This document shows positions 20,982 to 31,430 of a DNA stretch of 64,000 nucleotides, piece after piece. The notes beneath the pieces are model-generated. The model saw only the letters and a program-made list of their open reading frames with translations, made no database searches and was not told where the DNA came from. The translations under genes and the position numbers were made by a program. Positions within the stretch are counted from its first letter, which is position 1, and each line of letters starts with the position of its first letter. The stretch lies in NCBI GenBank assembly GCA_965240325.2, contig OZ251246.1, forward strand, positions 558,001-622,000, written 5' to 3'. Source of the DNA: Rebecca billardiae RCC1528. Lineage: Eukaryota > Haptophyta.

Positions 20982-23900
20982 ATGTGCCCACCACCACGCG
21001 CGGCCCTAGCGGCGCGCGGGCGCAGGCCGTGGCGCGAGCGGCTCCTGTGGATCCAGGCCGAAGCGGGCGATGGGCTCGCGCCGTCGACGACCAGCCGCCC
21101 ACTTGACCCGCGCTACGACATTTCCATCCTCACCTCGCGCTTCCGGAGCGCGGAGGCAAATCGCGAGTACGAGCGCGCGACGGCGCACGCTGAGCACGCG
21201 CTCTACCTCGCGCCGCACGCGGTGCTCACGATCGTGCCGCTGGCTTTCGTGACGATTTACTTCACGCTCGTCCAAGCCACCCTTCCCGACGCGCCCGGCT
21301 CACCGGTGGCCGCGGCTGCCTGCACCGCGCTCGCAATCGCGCTCTCACTGCTGCGGCTGGCATCGCTCGCCGGCCTGGCGTGTGGCCGCAGCTCGCGGCG
21401 CGTGCTGGAGGCGGTGACGGTAGTCGAGGTGTTGTATAGGCTCGGCCATCGCCTGTTCTTCGCCATCCCGCTCGCCATCGCCGCCGACGACTTCAACGTC
21501 GAGCTCGCGGCCCACGTTGAGCTCGCGTGCGCTCCTTGGGAGGTCGCTGTCTTGGCTCGCTTCGAGTACGCGCCACCCGTGGCGGTGCTCGTGGCGCTCG
21601 GCGAGCTGGTCGGGTGGCTGCTCGCGGCGGGCAGCGCGGCGGGCAGCGGGCTGAGCCCGCCGCAGCGCGGCGAGGCCATCGTCGCCTTCTGCGCACTCGT
21701 GACGCTGCCGGTGCTTCTGCTGCACGAGGTTCGGCTGCGCGTTGCGTTTGTGCGCACGCGCTCGCTCGCTGCGCTCCGGCAGGAGGTGAGCCACTTCGGT
21801 ACGCGCACGCGCGGCGGCGCGTGGCGCGCGCGCACCGCCGCCCCCGCCCCGACCGCGCGCGGACGCGCAACACACACCGCCCTCCAACCGCGCGCGCACG
21901 CCGCGCACCGCACCGCGCCGCACCGCACCGCGGCCTCTTGTTGGCTGCGCCACCAGGCCTCAACCATCTGTATCACGCGGCGTCGGCGATCGAGCAGATT
22001 GTGGAGGCGGTCGAGGACGTGCCGTCCGCCTCGTGGCTCACGAAGCCGCTCGCGTCGATCTCCGAGATGCTCGACCAGGTCACCTCGCTGCTCAAGCTCA
22101 TCGTGGATGACTCGCTGGCCGATCGCGAGACGGCGCTCTCAGATTTCAATCTCGAGGGTGCGCGCGCGGCGCGCGGTCGGGGTTGCGGTCTGGGGGGCGC
22201 GTGAGCGTGGGTGCGGGGCGCTCGGCGTGTGCGCGTATGCGCCCGCGCGCGCTCTCCACGCCCGCCCCGCGCCTGACCCCCGCGCCACCCCGCCGCGCTG
22301 CGCCGTGCGTTCACCTCCTCATCACCACACGACAGACTTTGCCGCCCTGCTGTTCCGCGGTCACCAGCACGAGGTGAGCGCGGAGGCGCGGACGCTTCGC
22401 GGCACCTTCGCCTCGTGGGCGGCGCGCTCGATCATCGTGGACGCGATCGCGCACGCGAAGCTGCAGACGCGGGGCGAGGTGCGCGGCTCACTCGCGCTCG
22501 ACGAGGAGCGCTCGACCCTCGTCGTCCGCGTCTCGCATCGCGCCTCGGCCACCGAACTGACCGGTCTCGGCCGCCGGCTGCTCAGGCCGAGTGCCAGCAG
22601 CGCAACGGGCAGCCCCCCGGGCCCCGGCGGCGGGGAGGGCGACCGCGCCGCGGGGGTGCAGGGCGCGCACTTCCGCTCGGCGGTGGCCCTCGCCGAGTCG
22701 GTCGGCGCGACGCTCTCCTTCACCCAGGACGAGTCTGGCCAGTCAGGGCAGTGGGGGCAGTCCGGGCACTGGGCGGTGTTTGAGATGCGACTGCCGGTGA
22801 AGGGCGTTCGCGAGCTCGCGCTGCAGGCGGAGCTGGTGCCGCCGCCGACCGCGCGCCAGTCGATGGGCTCGTCGGCGGAGTGGACCCACAGCGCAGCCTC
22901 CGTGTTCTCACGCCAGCTCTCGGTCGCCGGCGGCGCCGTCGCCAGCCTGTTCACTGGCGGCGCGGAGGGCGGCAGCGGCAACATCGTGTCGCGCTCGGGC
23001 GCCTTTGTGTTTCGTGCGAGGGAGCCACGCGACGGCGGGCACCGTGAGCGCGTCGGGCCGATGCGCCGCTCGGCGGCGGACGCCGGGTGCGCGCGTGTCG
23101 GGGGCGCGTCGACGCCGCCGATGTGGCGCGGCTCGCGAGCCCCCGGACTCGGCGAGACGGCAGCCGACAGCCACGACGGCGCGCCTCCGTCCGCGCCGGG
23201 CCTGGGCGCGCCGAGGGCGGGCGGGGTGGGCCGCAGGCTGGGCGCGAAAGGGATGTCTGCTCCGTGGTCGTTCAGACGGCAGGGGGCGGACGTCTCGCCA
23301 TCGGAGTACGTGCCACACCGCGGCTCCAGGCTCGGCACGCCGTGCTCGCCTTGCTCGCAGACCGGCCCGGCCCCGCGTCTCGAGGAGGCGGATGAGGAGG
23401 CGGAGGCGAAGTCCTTCTGCTCCTCGCGCGCCGGCGCGCTCGAGCGAGGAGCGCCGGATTCCGGGCTCGGGGATTCCGGGCCCTGCGGCGCACACGAGAC
23501 CGGGGCGGCGGGCAGCGTCCTGCCCTCGCCGTCGGCGGCGGCGCTCGACGAGGAGCTCCAGATTCCGGTGCTGAGGCAGCGCGACGAGGCGGCCGTCCGC
23601 CGCTTCGAGGAGCGGCGGCGCAAGAGGGTCGCCGCCGTCGCGCAGTCCGCGGTCGGGAGCGACTTTGAAAGGCTGGCCGGCATGAACATGGCCGGCAAGG
23701 CGCGCTCGAGCTCGGTGGTGGAGGTTGTCGGCTCGCGGCCCGGCGCCGCGGACTCGGAGCGCGCAGCGGCGTGCGAGCGCGGGCTGCCGACGCAAGCGGC
23801 GGCGCGCTCGGAGGGCAGCGCGCTCGTGCTGCGTGAAGCCATGGCGGACTGCTCTCTGCCGCCGGTGCCAGGCGCAATGCTCTATAGCGGTGCGGTCGGC

Positions 23901-24674
23901 GCGCCCGGCGGCGCCGAGTGTGGCGGCGACGGCGGCGGCGGCCACCGCCGTGTTGCCGTCCGCGGCGACGAGCGCGGCGGCGGCGGCGAGCGCGGCGGCG
24001 GCGGCGACGGCGATGGCGGCGGGGCCAAGCCGCCCGTGCCGTCGGTTCCTCCCTCGATCCCTTCGAGCTCGTCGGCCGGCACGGCGCTGCCGCTGCTGCC
24101 CATGCCCCAGAAGCACTCAGGCCGCGACCGGTCGCTCTTCCGCGCGCCGCGCGACGATGCCGAGCGGCAACGGCGCATCCTCGTCGTGCTTGACAACAAC
24201 CTCGACCCGCCGACCTGGGACGAAGGGACGAAGGGGACGGCGATCGCGCGCCGGCTGAAGCGCGAGCTGGGCTCTGACGCAACTGTCGTGATGCACACGG
24301 GCGCGCCGCCCGCCGAGCTCAACGGTCTGCTCGCCACCGGCGTCGTCGACGACGTGACGCTCAAGGACAAGGCGGGCCGCGACCACGTGGCCAACCTGTG
24401 CACGCAGCACGACCTGTGCGTGTTCGTCGACGACATGACGATGATCCTCACCTCGATCGACCTGGCACTGGGCAAGCTGCTCTACGGGAAGGTGCGCTCG
24501 ACCGCGCACGACGGCGGTTGGGCCGCCACCGCCAACGCGCACGTGCGGTACGCCATGTTCAGCGCGCAGGTGGACATGGACGTGCTCTACGCGGTGTGCA
24601 CGCACGAGCTCGTGTTCGATGACAACGTGCTCTTCTGGGAGAAGGGCAAGAAGACGACGCCGAGCGGCTCGTGA
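20982..24674 (+). CDS. Histidine-kinase-like membrane protein with degenerate catalytic and receiver domains, three exons
   Basis: Exons 20982-21798, 21957-22157 and 22336-24674 give ~1,118 residues. Five or six transmembrane segments lie at residues ~65-255. The next stretch, rebuilt by splicing at 21798/21957, reads EVSHFGLNHLYHAASAIEQI. It aligns with a kinase dimerisation box but lacks the Glu/Asp after His and the Arg/Pro that follow. The region where the ATPase N-box should be reads DAIAHAKLQTRGEV, without the Asn, and no G-box glycine motifs are visible. A ~400-residue low-complexity linker leads to a C-terminal receiver-like fold (ILVVLDNNLD to DLCVFVDDM) without a clear phosphoacceptor. 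It looks like a pseudokinase sharing ancestry with the kinase at 3.6-6.9 kb; its role may be scaffolding or sensing. The start is uncertain because a further 5' exon is possible (acceptor-like site near 21026). Confidence 0.75.
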   Translation: MCPPPRAALAARGRRPWRERLLWIQAEAGDGLAPSTTSRPLDPRYDISILTSRFRSAEANREYERATAHAEHALYLAPHAVLTIVPLAFVTIYFTLVQATLPDAPGSPVAAAACTALAIALSLLRLASLAGLACGRSSRRVLEAVTVVEVLYRLGHRLFFAIPLAIAADDFNVELAAHVELACAPWEVAVLARFEYAPPVAVLVALGELVGWLLAAGSAAGSGLSPPQRGEAIVAFCALVTLPVLLLHEVRLRVAFVRTRSLAALRQEVSHFGTRTRGGAWRARTAAPAPTARGRATHTALQPRAHAAHRTAPHRTAASCWLRHQASTICITRRRRSSRLWRRSRTCRPPRGSRSRSRRSPRCSTRSPRCSSSSWMTRWPIARRRSQISISRVRARRAVGVAVWGARERGCGALGVCAYAPARALHARPAPDPRATPPRCAVRSPPHHHTTDFAALLFRGHQHEVSAEARTLRGTFASWAARSIIVDAIAHAKLQTRGEVRGSLALDEERSTLVVRVSHRASATELTGLGRRLLRPSASSATGSPPGPGGGEGDRAAGVQGAHFRSAVALAESVGATLSFTQDESGQSGQWGQSGHWAVFEMRLPVKGVRELALQAELVPPPTARQSMGSSAEWTHSAASVFSRQLSVAGGAVASLFTGGAEGGSGNIVSRSGAFVFRAREPRDGGHRERVGPMRRSAADAGCARVGGASTPPMWRGSRAPGLGETAADSHDGAPPSAPGLGAPRAGGVGRRLGAKGMSAPWSFRRQGADVSPSEYVPHRGSRLGTPCSPCSQTGPAPRLEEADEEAEAKSFCSSRAGALERGAPDSGLGDSGPCGAHETGAAGSVLPSPSAAALDEELQIPVLRQRDEAAVRRFEERRRKRVAAVAQSAVGSDFERLAGMNMAGKARSSSVVEVVGSRPGAADSERAAACERGLPTQAAARSEGSALVLREAMADCSLPPVPGAMLYSGAVGAPGGAECGGDGGGGHRRVAVRGDERGGGGERGGGGDGDGGGAKPPVPSVPPSIPSSSSAGTALPLLPMPQKHSGRDRSLFRAPRDDAERQRRILVVLDNNLDPPTWDEGTKGTAIARRLKRELGSDATVVMHTGAPPAELNGLLATGVVDDVTLKDKAGRDHVANLCTQHDLCVFVDDMTMILTSIDLALGKLLYGKVRSTAHDGGWAATANAHVRYAMFSAQVDMDVLYAVCTHELVFDDNVLFWEKGKKTTPSGS

Positions 24675-25752
24675 GCCAGCGGCTCAGTCGAGGCCCGACG
24701 CGGTCACGGTCGCGCGGCTCGATCGATCGCGGCTGATGCCCACCGCCGTCAGGGCCAGGCGCGCCATCACTCACTCATTCCGACGATGACTATGGTACTA
24801 TAGTACGGCAAGTAGTACGTATCACAGTCGTCGGTAATACTGTCTATAGTAGTACTGTAATCTCGCCTGCCTGAGCTGTGTGCGTCTCTTATTCTTAGTC
24901 AACTGTATCTCGCCTGCCTGAGCTGTGTGCGTCTCTTATTCTTATTCGTAAAACTGTACAGGTGGGTCCAGATGAAGTTGGGGAGTTTTGAAGGGAAGCC
25001 ATGGCGGGCGTGAATGGCCGTCCCACCGCGATCCAAGGCGCGAGTGCAACGTCCGGGACAGGGGGGCGTTGCACTCGCCGGTCGGCGTCGCCGTACGAGC
25101 GCGTGTGCGTGAGTGACAGCTTCCCTTCCGACTTTTCGACCACTCTCACGTCCACGTCCACGTCATCGTGTGACCGGCGCGCGCGAGACTGCGCATGGGA
25201 AGGATGGGCAAGTAGTGGGCAGGATCACCCTTCTGATGGCTGTGTTGACCTCTGGGGCATGCCAGGCGAGGGTGCAGACCTATCAATGTTCTGCCTGACC
25301 CCACAAGTCGTGAGTCTGACGATCAATGTTGGCTACGCGGTAGTCGTGCGACCGCCGTCCGACACGGCTGCCATGCGATTACGCGTGGCGTGTGCGCGCC
25401 TGTCAACGGCGGGGTGATCAACGACCGGCATGGCTAGCAAGCTGGTCAGTGATAGCAGCAGCCTTCTCTGGGACCACGCCGCGCGATTTGGCGACCTCGC
25501 CACGGCTCAATGCCCGTCCAGAGGCACGGACGTGCCGCACTACCTGGCCAGCCACCATCGAAGTACCCGCCACCATCTGGACCCCCCTGTACCGGTGCTC
25601 CGGAGCGACCGAGCTTCCGAACCTTTCGCTTCGCCGAATCGCCGATGCCCGAAGTCGTCGCGTGAATTCGCGACGAGTCATCGAGACGTCAGACGAGGAC
25701 GTCCGGTGCAGCTCGCGCCCAGTCGTGAATCAGACCGCACAGCCGCAGCACG
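24675..25752. other. Intergenic region
   Basis: Apart from the R1 3'-end duplication at 24858-24960, nothing recognisable. Frames of up to 138 codons are open but featureless. Confidence 0.5.
24858..24960 (+). repeat. R1 repeat, 3' end duplicated in tandem
   Basis: The last ~45 bp of the R1 family (TCTCGCCTGCCTGAGCTGTG to AACTGTA) occurs twice in direct succession. Confidence 0.8.
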
Positions 25753-26601
25753 ATGATCCAGGAAGGGGCGAAGGTGCCGCAGGTGACGTTCAAGACGCGC
25801 GTGCGCATCCCGGTCGAGTCGGAGAACCCGTTCGACTGGGCCGACAAGACCAGCGATGACTACTTCAAGGGCAAGCGGTGCGTGGCGCGACACGCTCAAC
25901 CGCGCGCCCGGGCGCACACCACCCACGGCGCGCCACGGGCCACGCGGGCTCGCACGCTCACGCCGGCACGCCCGCTCTACCCGCCCTTCCCCCGCCATCG
26001 CACAGCGTCGTGCTCTTCGCTCTGCCCGGCGCGTTCACGCCCACGTGCTCGAGCACGCACCTGCCCGGGTACGAGGCCAAGTACGAGGAGATGAAGGGCC
26101 TGGGGATCGACGAGGTCTACTGCCTCTCGGTGAACGACGCGTTCGTGATGCGCCAGTGGGGGCTGAAGCAGGGGCTGGAGGAGGACAAGACGCCCGGTGC
26201 CAACGGCTTCAAGAAGGTGCGCGCCGGCTCGGCGTGCAGCGGGGAGATGGGCGATCGCGACGCGCGCGCGTCGGTCACACTGACGCGGTCTGCGTGCACA
26301 CGCCTCCACCCGATCCGGTCGCCGATTCCTCCACCCTGGCGCTTCCTCCACTATGGCGCAGGTGAAGCTGATTCCGGACGGCGCGTGCCTCTTCACGCGC
26401 GGCATGGGCATGTCATGCACGTGGGAGAAGGAGCGCGGCTTCGGCGAGCGCTCGTGGCGCTACTCCGCCGTGATCAACGACGGCGTGGTGGAGAAGCTGT
26501 TCGTCGAGGGCGGCGCCGTCACGCAGGACTCTGGCCCGGACCCTTTCGAGGTGAGCGACGCCGACACGATGCTCAAGTACCTGCAGGCGAACAAGAAGTG
26601 A
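25753..26601 (+). CDS. Peroxiredoxin, Prx5/type II, three exons
   Basis: Thiol peroxidase that reduces H2O2 and organic hydroperoxides using glutathione/glutaredoxin or thioredoxin. Exons 25753-25877, 26006-26216 and 26362-26601 give 191 residues. The splice at 25877/26006 rebuilds GKRVVLFALPGAFTPTC, the active-site block with peroxidatic Cys at ~56; HLPGYE and VNDAFVMRQW follow. The C-terminal half (GFGERSWRYSAVINDG, PFEVSDADTMLKYL) resembles the bacterial peroxiredoxin-glutaredoxin hybrid branch more than the plant/animal Prx5 sequence I know. No glutaredoxin domain is attached, and there is no obvious targeting peptide, so cytosolic action is likely. A Cys in MGMSCTW is extra; a resolving role is unproven. 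The ATG at 25753 begins the conserved N-terminus (GAKVPQVTFK). Confidence 0.95.
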
Positions 26602-27326
26602 GCGCGTGCCCACCACGGCGCTCCGCGTCGGCGTGGCGGCTGGCAGCGAGCTGTCACGCGCCGCCAGGAATGATGCGGGCTTCTGTCGCCACCAGGCGGT
26701 CCAGTTTAGGCACCGGCGTCGCCGCGGAAAGCTCTGACAGCCAGCCAGTCCGCGATCGACGGCTTTGGCCGAATGTTACAGACCATCAATGTCAGTGACG
26801 ACTCAGTGAGCTCTCCATATATATAGCGCTGCTACCCGCCAATTAGGTGGCGTCGATCGTCACATATCGCACATTATTCATGCAGTCGTGGCGGTTATTC
26901 GACGCGGTGCGACGCGCGTGAATTATATAATAATTCGTCGTCGTCCGATAACGCGGCGGTACCGTACCGATTAGTTGGCAGCCGACGAGTCACTCAGTCA
27001 TCGTGACTACTCAGACAGACCGACGACGACGAGACTGCTCTAATTACCCGCGCGGCGCCGTAATATACCGGACCGTATACTGTCATATAGTATAGCCGCG
27101 TCGGCCGAATCCGGGCGGAATCGGACTCAGTCGGCACTGGCATAGCTGCGACGAGTCTGACTCAGTGACTCGTCAGACAGACCGACGACGAGACTGCTCG
27201 ATCTAATTACCTGCCGTAATACCGGACCGTTTTGTCATAGCCGCGTCGGCCGAATCGGACTCAGTCGGCACTGGCATATGCTGCAGCAGTTGTCTGTGAG
27301 TTGATGATGGGGCAATAACTTATCAT

Positions 27327-27370
<44 letters not shown>

Positions 27371-28934
27371 GTTACATCGCGTCGTCCGCGATTCGCCCGT
27401 GACGAGTGTGTCTGATCGTAATTCGTACATATACGTAGACGCGTGTTTAATAACACTACGTAGACCTACTGCTTGTGCGCCGTAGTACGACTCTGCGCTG
27501 TAATACTCAGTGCAGTACTGCGCTTGGCGGGTTGCAGCCGGACTCCGCCTAGCAGGCGACAGCGTGCCACCGGCGGCATAACGGGATGCCCTTGTGCGTG
27601 CAGTGGACTGCATGGTGCCAGCACTCCGCCTGCCCGGACCTCCTCCGGTCGCATGAACGTACCGTGTAGCTAGCTACAAGCAGTCGGCCCGGAGAGTTGC
27701 ATATCCCAGCTACTACCGTACTCACGACCTAGTCATCAGCAGTGAGAAAAGACAATAACAAGCCGCTGAAAGCTGCTCAGACTTGCAGTCAATTATTCGG
27801 CGCACGGACGGAGGTCGCGCGCGTGGCGCACGGTATATGCTATATTGGCGCGAATTGCGTTGTGAGGCAGCCTCTCCGCTGTAGTCCGGGAACTTGCCGC
27901 GCGTCGCAGCTCGCTTGGTCGGACGGTTATTATAACATGCACGCGAGCGATCGACTTTCCGGAGGACGCGTGGTGTCCTCTCTGCGTCGGTCGATTGAGC
28001 TCAGCTTGTCGCGCACACGTCCGACTTTCCCCGAGTGAGAGCTTGGGTCTGGGTCCCCTTGGAATAACTTGGATGGGTCAGCATCGGCACCGGCCGACCG
28101 CGGGAGCCTGCTGCTCGCGGCACGCCGTCCTAACTCAGCTGGCGGCCGAATCGCATGCATCAGCGATCTACGCCGGTAGTCTACGGTCAGTGACTAGTGA
28201 GAACACTGAGAGTGACATGCCAGATGCAGTAGACCGAGCGCGCACTACCTGTTATTATTGCACTGCATGCATAATAAGCAGCATAAGCCCGGGCCGCACA
28301 CGGACCGGCGGCCCTGGCGCCTGGTTTGAGCGGTTACGGCATCCGCTCGGGCGGCCGTCCGGCGCGCGGACTACGCCCGGGACGGCGGCTGACGGCGGTA
28401 ATATTATTATAATTATAAAGTTATAATACAGCACGGACCGCGCGCGCAGTCCGCGGCGTCCGCGCCCGCGTGCGGGCCCGCCGTCCGAGACCCGGTCCGA
28501 GACGTGACGGACACACGCCGCCCCGGGACCGGGCCATCCGTGGGCCCGGTGCCCCCGTGAGGGCCGGCCACGGCTCGGGCCGCCGCCGGCCGCGCGGGCC
28601 GCGCGCGGGTCCGACCCGCTCGCGGACCTGGACCAGTACTCTCTAAGTGGCTAAGTGACTTGACTTCCCGGGTGAATTGACCCTGATGTAGTATTCACAG
28701 TTACCCGAGTAATTCAAGAGTTCCGAACTCGCGGGACCGTGTCGCCTGTCGGTGTCATATAGTTCATAGCGTGGCTGTGGCTAACTGACGCGTTCGAAAT
28801 CACCGTCTGATGAGCGTCGTTTAAGACGGCAATGACAGTTTGCAGTCTCGCGGACCGTGTACAGAATTCTGAAGTGGTGGCAAGGATGGCCGCAGCCGAT
28901 TCGTGTAAGCCCCGATCGGGTTGCCATTGTGGTC
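26602..28934. other. Intergenic region with local direct repeat and AT microsatellite
   Basis: No gene. A diverged direct repeat of ~120-145 bp occupies about 27001-27146 and 27165-27280 (shared blocks CAGACAGACCGACGACGA and GCCGCGTCGGCCGAAT). An (AT)n run lies at ~27330-27367. A very GC-rich block of CCGGG/GGCCC words lies at 28440-28630. Confidence 0.6.
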
Positions 28935-29434
28935 TCACCACAGGCCCTCGTAGACGGCGGCGACCGAGTCCTCGATGTCGTTGGCGTCGTGATCCTGGGC
29001 GCGCCTCATGTCGCGGTAGATCTTCGTGATCGCGCGCTGGATGCGGAGCTGAGCGAGCTTGGCGCCGCGCAGCGCGTCGCCATGCATCTCGTTGAAGGTT
29101 GTGAGGTACTGCTTCAGCTGCTCAAGCTCTGACAGGACGTCGGAAGCCTGCGCGCGCAGAAAGAGGGCGAGGCGATGGGCGCGCGCTTTGTTGTGAGCGG
29201 GACGGCACGCGCACGTGACCGCCACCCTGGGGCATGCGCGCGCGCGCGCACCTCGTTGGCGCGTGCGACCGAGTAGTGGTACTGGCAGTCGAGCGCCTGG
29301 TCCAGCACGAGCGCGTTAACCTTGGGCGACCAGCGAGCGGGGACGACACGCGTCGTGTAGTGCAGGTCCGTCAGCACCACCCGGCCTTGCACCGTCGCCG
29401 CCAGGAGGAGCACGCACGCCGAAAGCTTCAGCAT
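28935..29434 (-). CDS. Small secreted helical protein, two exons
   Basis: Read on the minus strand: exon 1 is 29434-29252 and exon 2 is 29147-28935, joined across a 104-nt GTGCG...GCAG intron in phase 0, giving 131 residues. The first ~18 residues (MLKLSACVLLLAATVQG) form a good signal peptide. The mature part has one Cys (DQALDCQYHY), then a predicted helical, coiled-coil-like region (SDVLSELEQLKQYLTTFNEM) and an acidic tail ending YEGLW. I do not recognise the family. The ATG at 29434 is preferred over an upstream in-frame start at 29539 because it begins the signal peptide. It lies ~250 bp downstream of the methyltransferase gene on the same strand. Confidence 0.6.
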
Positions 29435-29690
29435 CAGGAGCGGGAGTAGAAGGGGTGACCGCCGCCGTGAGTGAGCCGTTCGTGAGTTCGTTTGCCCGGC
29501 CGAAAGCGTGCGGGCGGTTCGGCGCTCAGGGCCGACCAACCAGAGCGCTGCAAGCTGAGTTCGTCAGCAAACGCAAGCCTGAACTCCTACAATCAACCTC
29601 AGCGCCTGATTAGTCATCAGGAAAGTTGGTCCTGTGCGCAAGTCCTTCAGCACTCACTGACAATCCTTTTCCGCGTCCCGCACGCAGCTT

Positions 29691-31295
29691 TCAGCGCGGC
29701 CAGCGGTGCGCATACACGACGAACAGGCACAGCGCCTCTGGAACAAAGGCGACGTAGTTAAGACCGCCGTCATCCTCGTCGCTGTCACCTGGTGCAGCAG
29801 CGCCGCTGTCGGGGCGCTCCCCTGCGCCAGCCGGCGCCTCCCCGCCAGCTGACACGACTGCCACGGCGGCAGCTGGCGCAGACCCGTCGTGGGGCCACGT
29901 CGGCTTGGTCACCTGCGGCACCTGTCGCTCGACGTGCACGGTTGGGAACCGCGCGCGCAGCCGGAGCTCGCGTACCACCGCATCCAGGCGCCCGCCCGCA
30001 TACGCGGCCGCATCGCCAGTGCTCGGCCCCGGCGCGGGCCGCGCGACCGAGTCGTGCGCGCCAGCCCCAGCAGCGGCACCGGACTCTGCAGCACCGGACT
30101 CTGCGGCACCGGACTCCGGTGGCACGTCGTGCACCTCGACGACAGCCTGGTCCACCCGCGACCACTCGGCCTCCGAGAGGCCGCGGAGCACGTTCAGCTC
30201 GTCGCCCTCCACGTCCACCTTGAGAAGGTGCACGCGTGCCGCGCGCCTCCCGCTGAGCGGGTCGCCACCGCCGAGCCCGCCACCGTCAGTGCCGTCGCCG
30301 CTCCTGCCGCCGACTCCTCCGTGTGCGCCGAGCAGCTCGCTCAGCGTGAGCAGCGGCGCGCACACGGGCAGCGCCCGTGCGGGGCGATCCGGTATGAGCT
30401 CGGCCAGCCCGTACGCCTCCGCCTCGCGCGCCAGCACCGCCTGCATCTGCTCCCGCTCAGCCGCCCAGCGCGTCGACTCGCTGGGGGCGTCCGGATAGTA
30501 GCTGAGCTCGACGGATGGCGCACACCGCTCTCCGAGCGCGGCGTGCACGGGCACGATCGACGCGTAGTCCGCGGTGTTGCGTCTGAGCACGTCGAACACG
30601 GGCCCCACGGGCTCGACCGCCACCACACGCGCGCGGTCCCCGAGCTGTCGCGCGACGGCGAGCGCGAAAAGGCCAATGTTGGCGCCAGCGTCGATCACGA
30701 GCGGCGGCGGCGCAGTGAGCGGGCCGCAAGCGAAGCGGATGCCGTTGCGCTCGTACAACCGGCGTGTGAAGATCTCGTCGTACAGGAAGAGAGCCTCATC
30801 GTAAGTGAGAGCCTCGAAGGTGAGCTCGGGCCCCGCTTCTATCAACATCGTCCAGAGGGCGGCGCCTTTGCCGCCATCGTGCCCACCCGTTCCAGAAAGG
30901 CGATTAGTTCGGACACGGTCCGGGAGCTCAAAAGGTGCAAGTTGCACCTTTTGAGCTCCCGGACCACAGTGGGAGCACGCGGGGCCGCGGCCGTTGAGAA
31001 GGGGCGGGGGCGGGCGGGCGACGTCGACGTCGCGGCGTTCCACGCGCTCTGCTGTCGATGACTTGCTGTTGGCGGCGCGCGCCGCGCTGGCGAGGTGGCT
31101 CGGGCCCATGCGTGCCTTCGAGCGCCCGGCGACCGCGCGCGCATCGGCTTCCTCCGCCTGCGAGTCGCCCGCGGCCGCGACCGCCGCCCGCTTCGAGTGG
31201 GTTGACTGCGCCCGAGCCTCCTCGCCGCCGAGCGCAGGGATGAGTCGAGCGCGGCGCGAGGCGGCGATCGTGATCGGGCGATCGTGTGCGCCCAT
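29691..31295 (-). CDS. FkbM-family S-adenosylmethionine-dependent methyltransferase
   Basis: Single-exon frame of 534 residues from the ATG at 31295. The recognisable enzyme begins near 30848 (ATG of MLIEAGPELTF). It has the SAM-binding motif VIDAGANIGLFALAV, the acidic loop VVAVEPVGPVFDVLRRN, and the FkbM C-terminal block VHLLKVDVEGDELNVLRGL, which is diagnostic. FkbM enzymes O-methylate small molecules or glycans. A Ser-Gly-Ala-Ala-Glu repeat (~30080-30120) and a Gly-rich loop interrupt the C-terminal half. The N-terminal ~75 residues lie in an inverted duplication shared with the divergent monooxygenase, and a 49-bp palindrome sits between them and the enzyme domain. Translation could therefore start at 31295, 31109 or 30848; the last gives 385 residues. 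Confidence 0.75.
   Translation of the reverse strand: MGAHDRPITIAASRRARLIPALGGEEARAQSTHSKRAAVAAAGDSQAEEADARAVAGRSKARMGPSHLASAARAANSKSSTAERVERRDVDVARPPPPLLNGRGPACSHCGPGAQKVQLAPFELPDRVRTNRLSGTGGHDGGKGAALWTMLIEAGPELTFEALTYDEALFLYDEIFTRRLYERNGIRFACGPLTAPPPLVIDAGANIGLFALAVARQLGDRARVVAVEPVGPVFDVLRRNTADYASIVPVHAALGERCAPSVELSYYPDAPSESTRWAAEREQMQAVLAREAEAYGLAELIPDRPARALPVCAPLLTLSELLGAHGGVGGRSGDGTDGGGLGGGDPLSGRRAARVHLLKVDVEGDELNVLRGLSEAEWSRVDQAVVEVHDVPPESGAAESGAAESGAAAGAGAHDSVARPAPGPSTGDAAAYAGGRLDAVVRELRLRARFPTVHVERQVPQVTKPTWPHDGSAPAAAVAVVSAGGEAPAGAGERPDSGAAAPGDSDEDDGGLNYVAFVPEALCLFVVYAHRWPR
30917..30965. repeat. 49-bp near-perfect palindrome
   Basis: Two 24-nt arms, left GGTCCGGGAGCTCAAAAGGT + GCAA and its exact complement, around a single G at 30941. 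It falls inside the open frame of the methyltransferase, before its conserved domain. Confidence 0.95.
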
Positions 31296-31430
31296 ATGCG
31301 CCCCATCTGCCACGGCGCGACCGCTTCAGCGTGCGTATGTCACCCCACTTGTCAGGGATGTCGGGTAGCAGGCGAGCACCGTCGGCCAGTGTGTCCGCCC
31401 GCGCCGCGTGCGCACAGGGCCATACGACGC
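31068..31430 (-). repeat. Inverted repeat, left arm (methyltransferase side)
   Basis: About 360 bp matching the reverse complement of 31712-32068 at roughly 85-90% by eye. It covers the possible N-terminal coding part and leader of the methyltransferase frame. One 6-bp in-frame indel separates the arms. Confidence 0.85.

Noticed and set aside
22361-23842. 493-codon minus-strand frame
   Set aside because: Antisense to the kinase-like gene, restricted to its low-complexity linker region.
29889-31061. 390-codon plus-strand frame
   Set aside because: Antisense to the FkbM methyltransferase; no recognisable feature.
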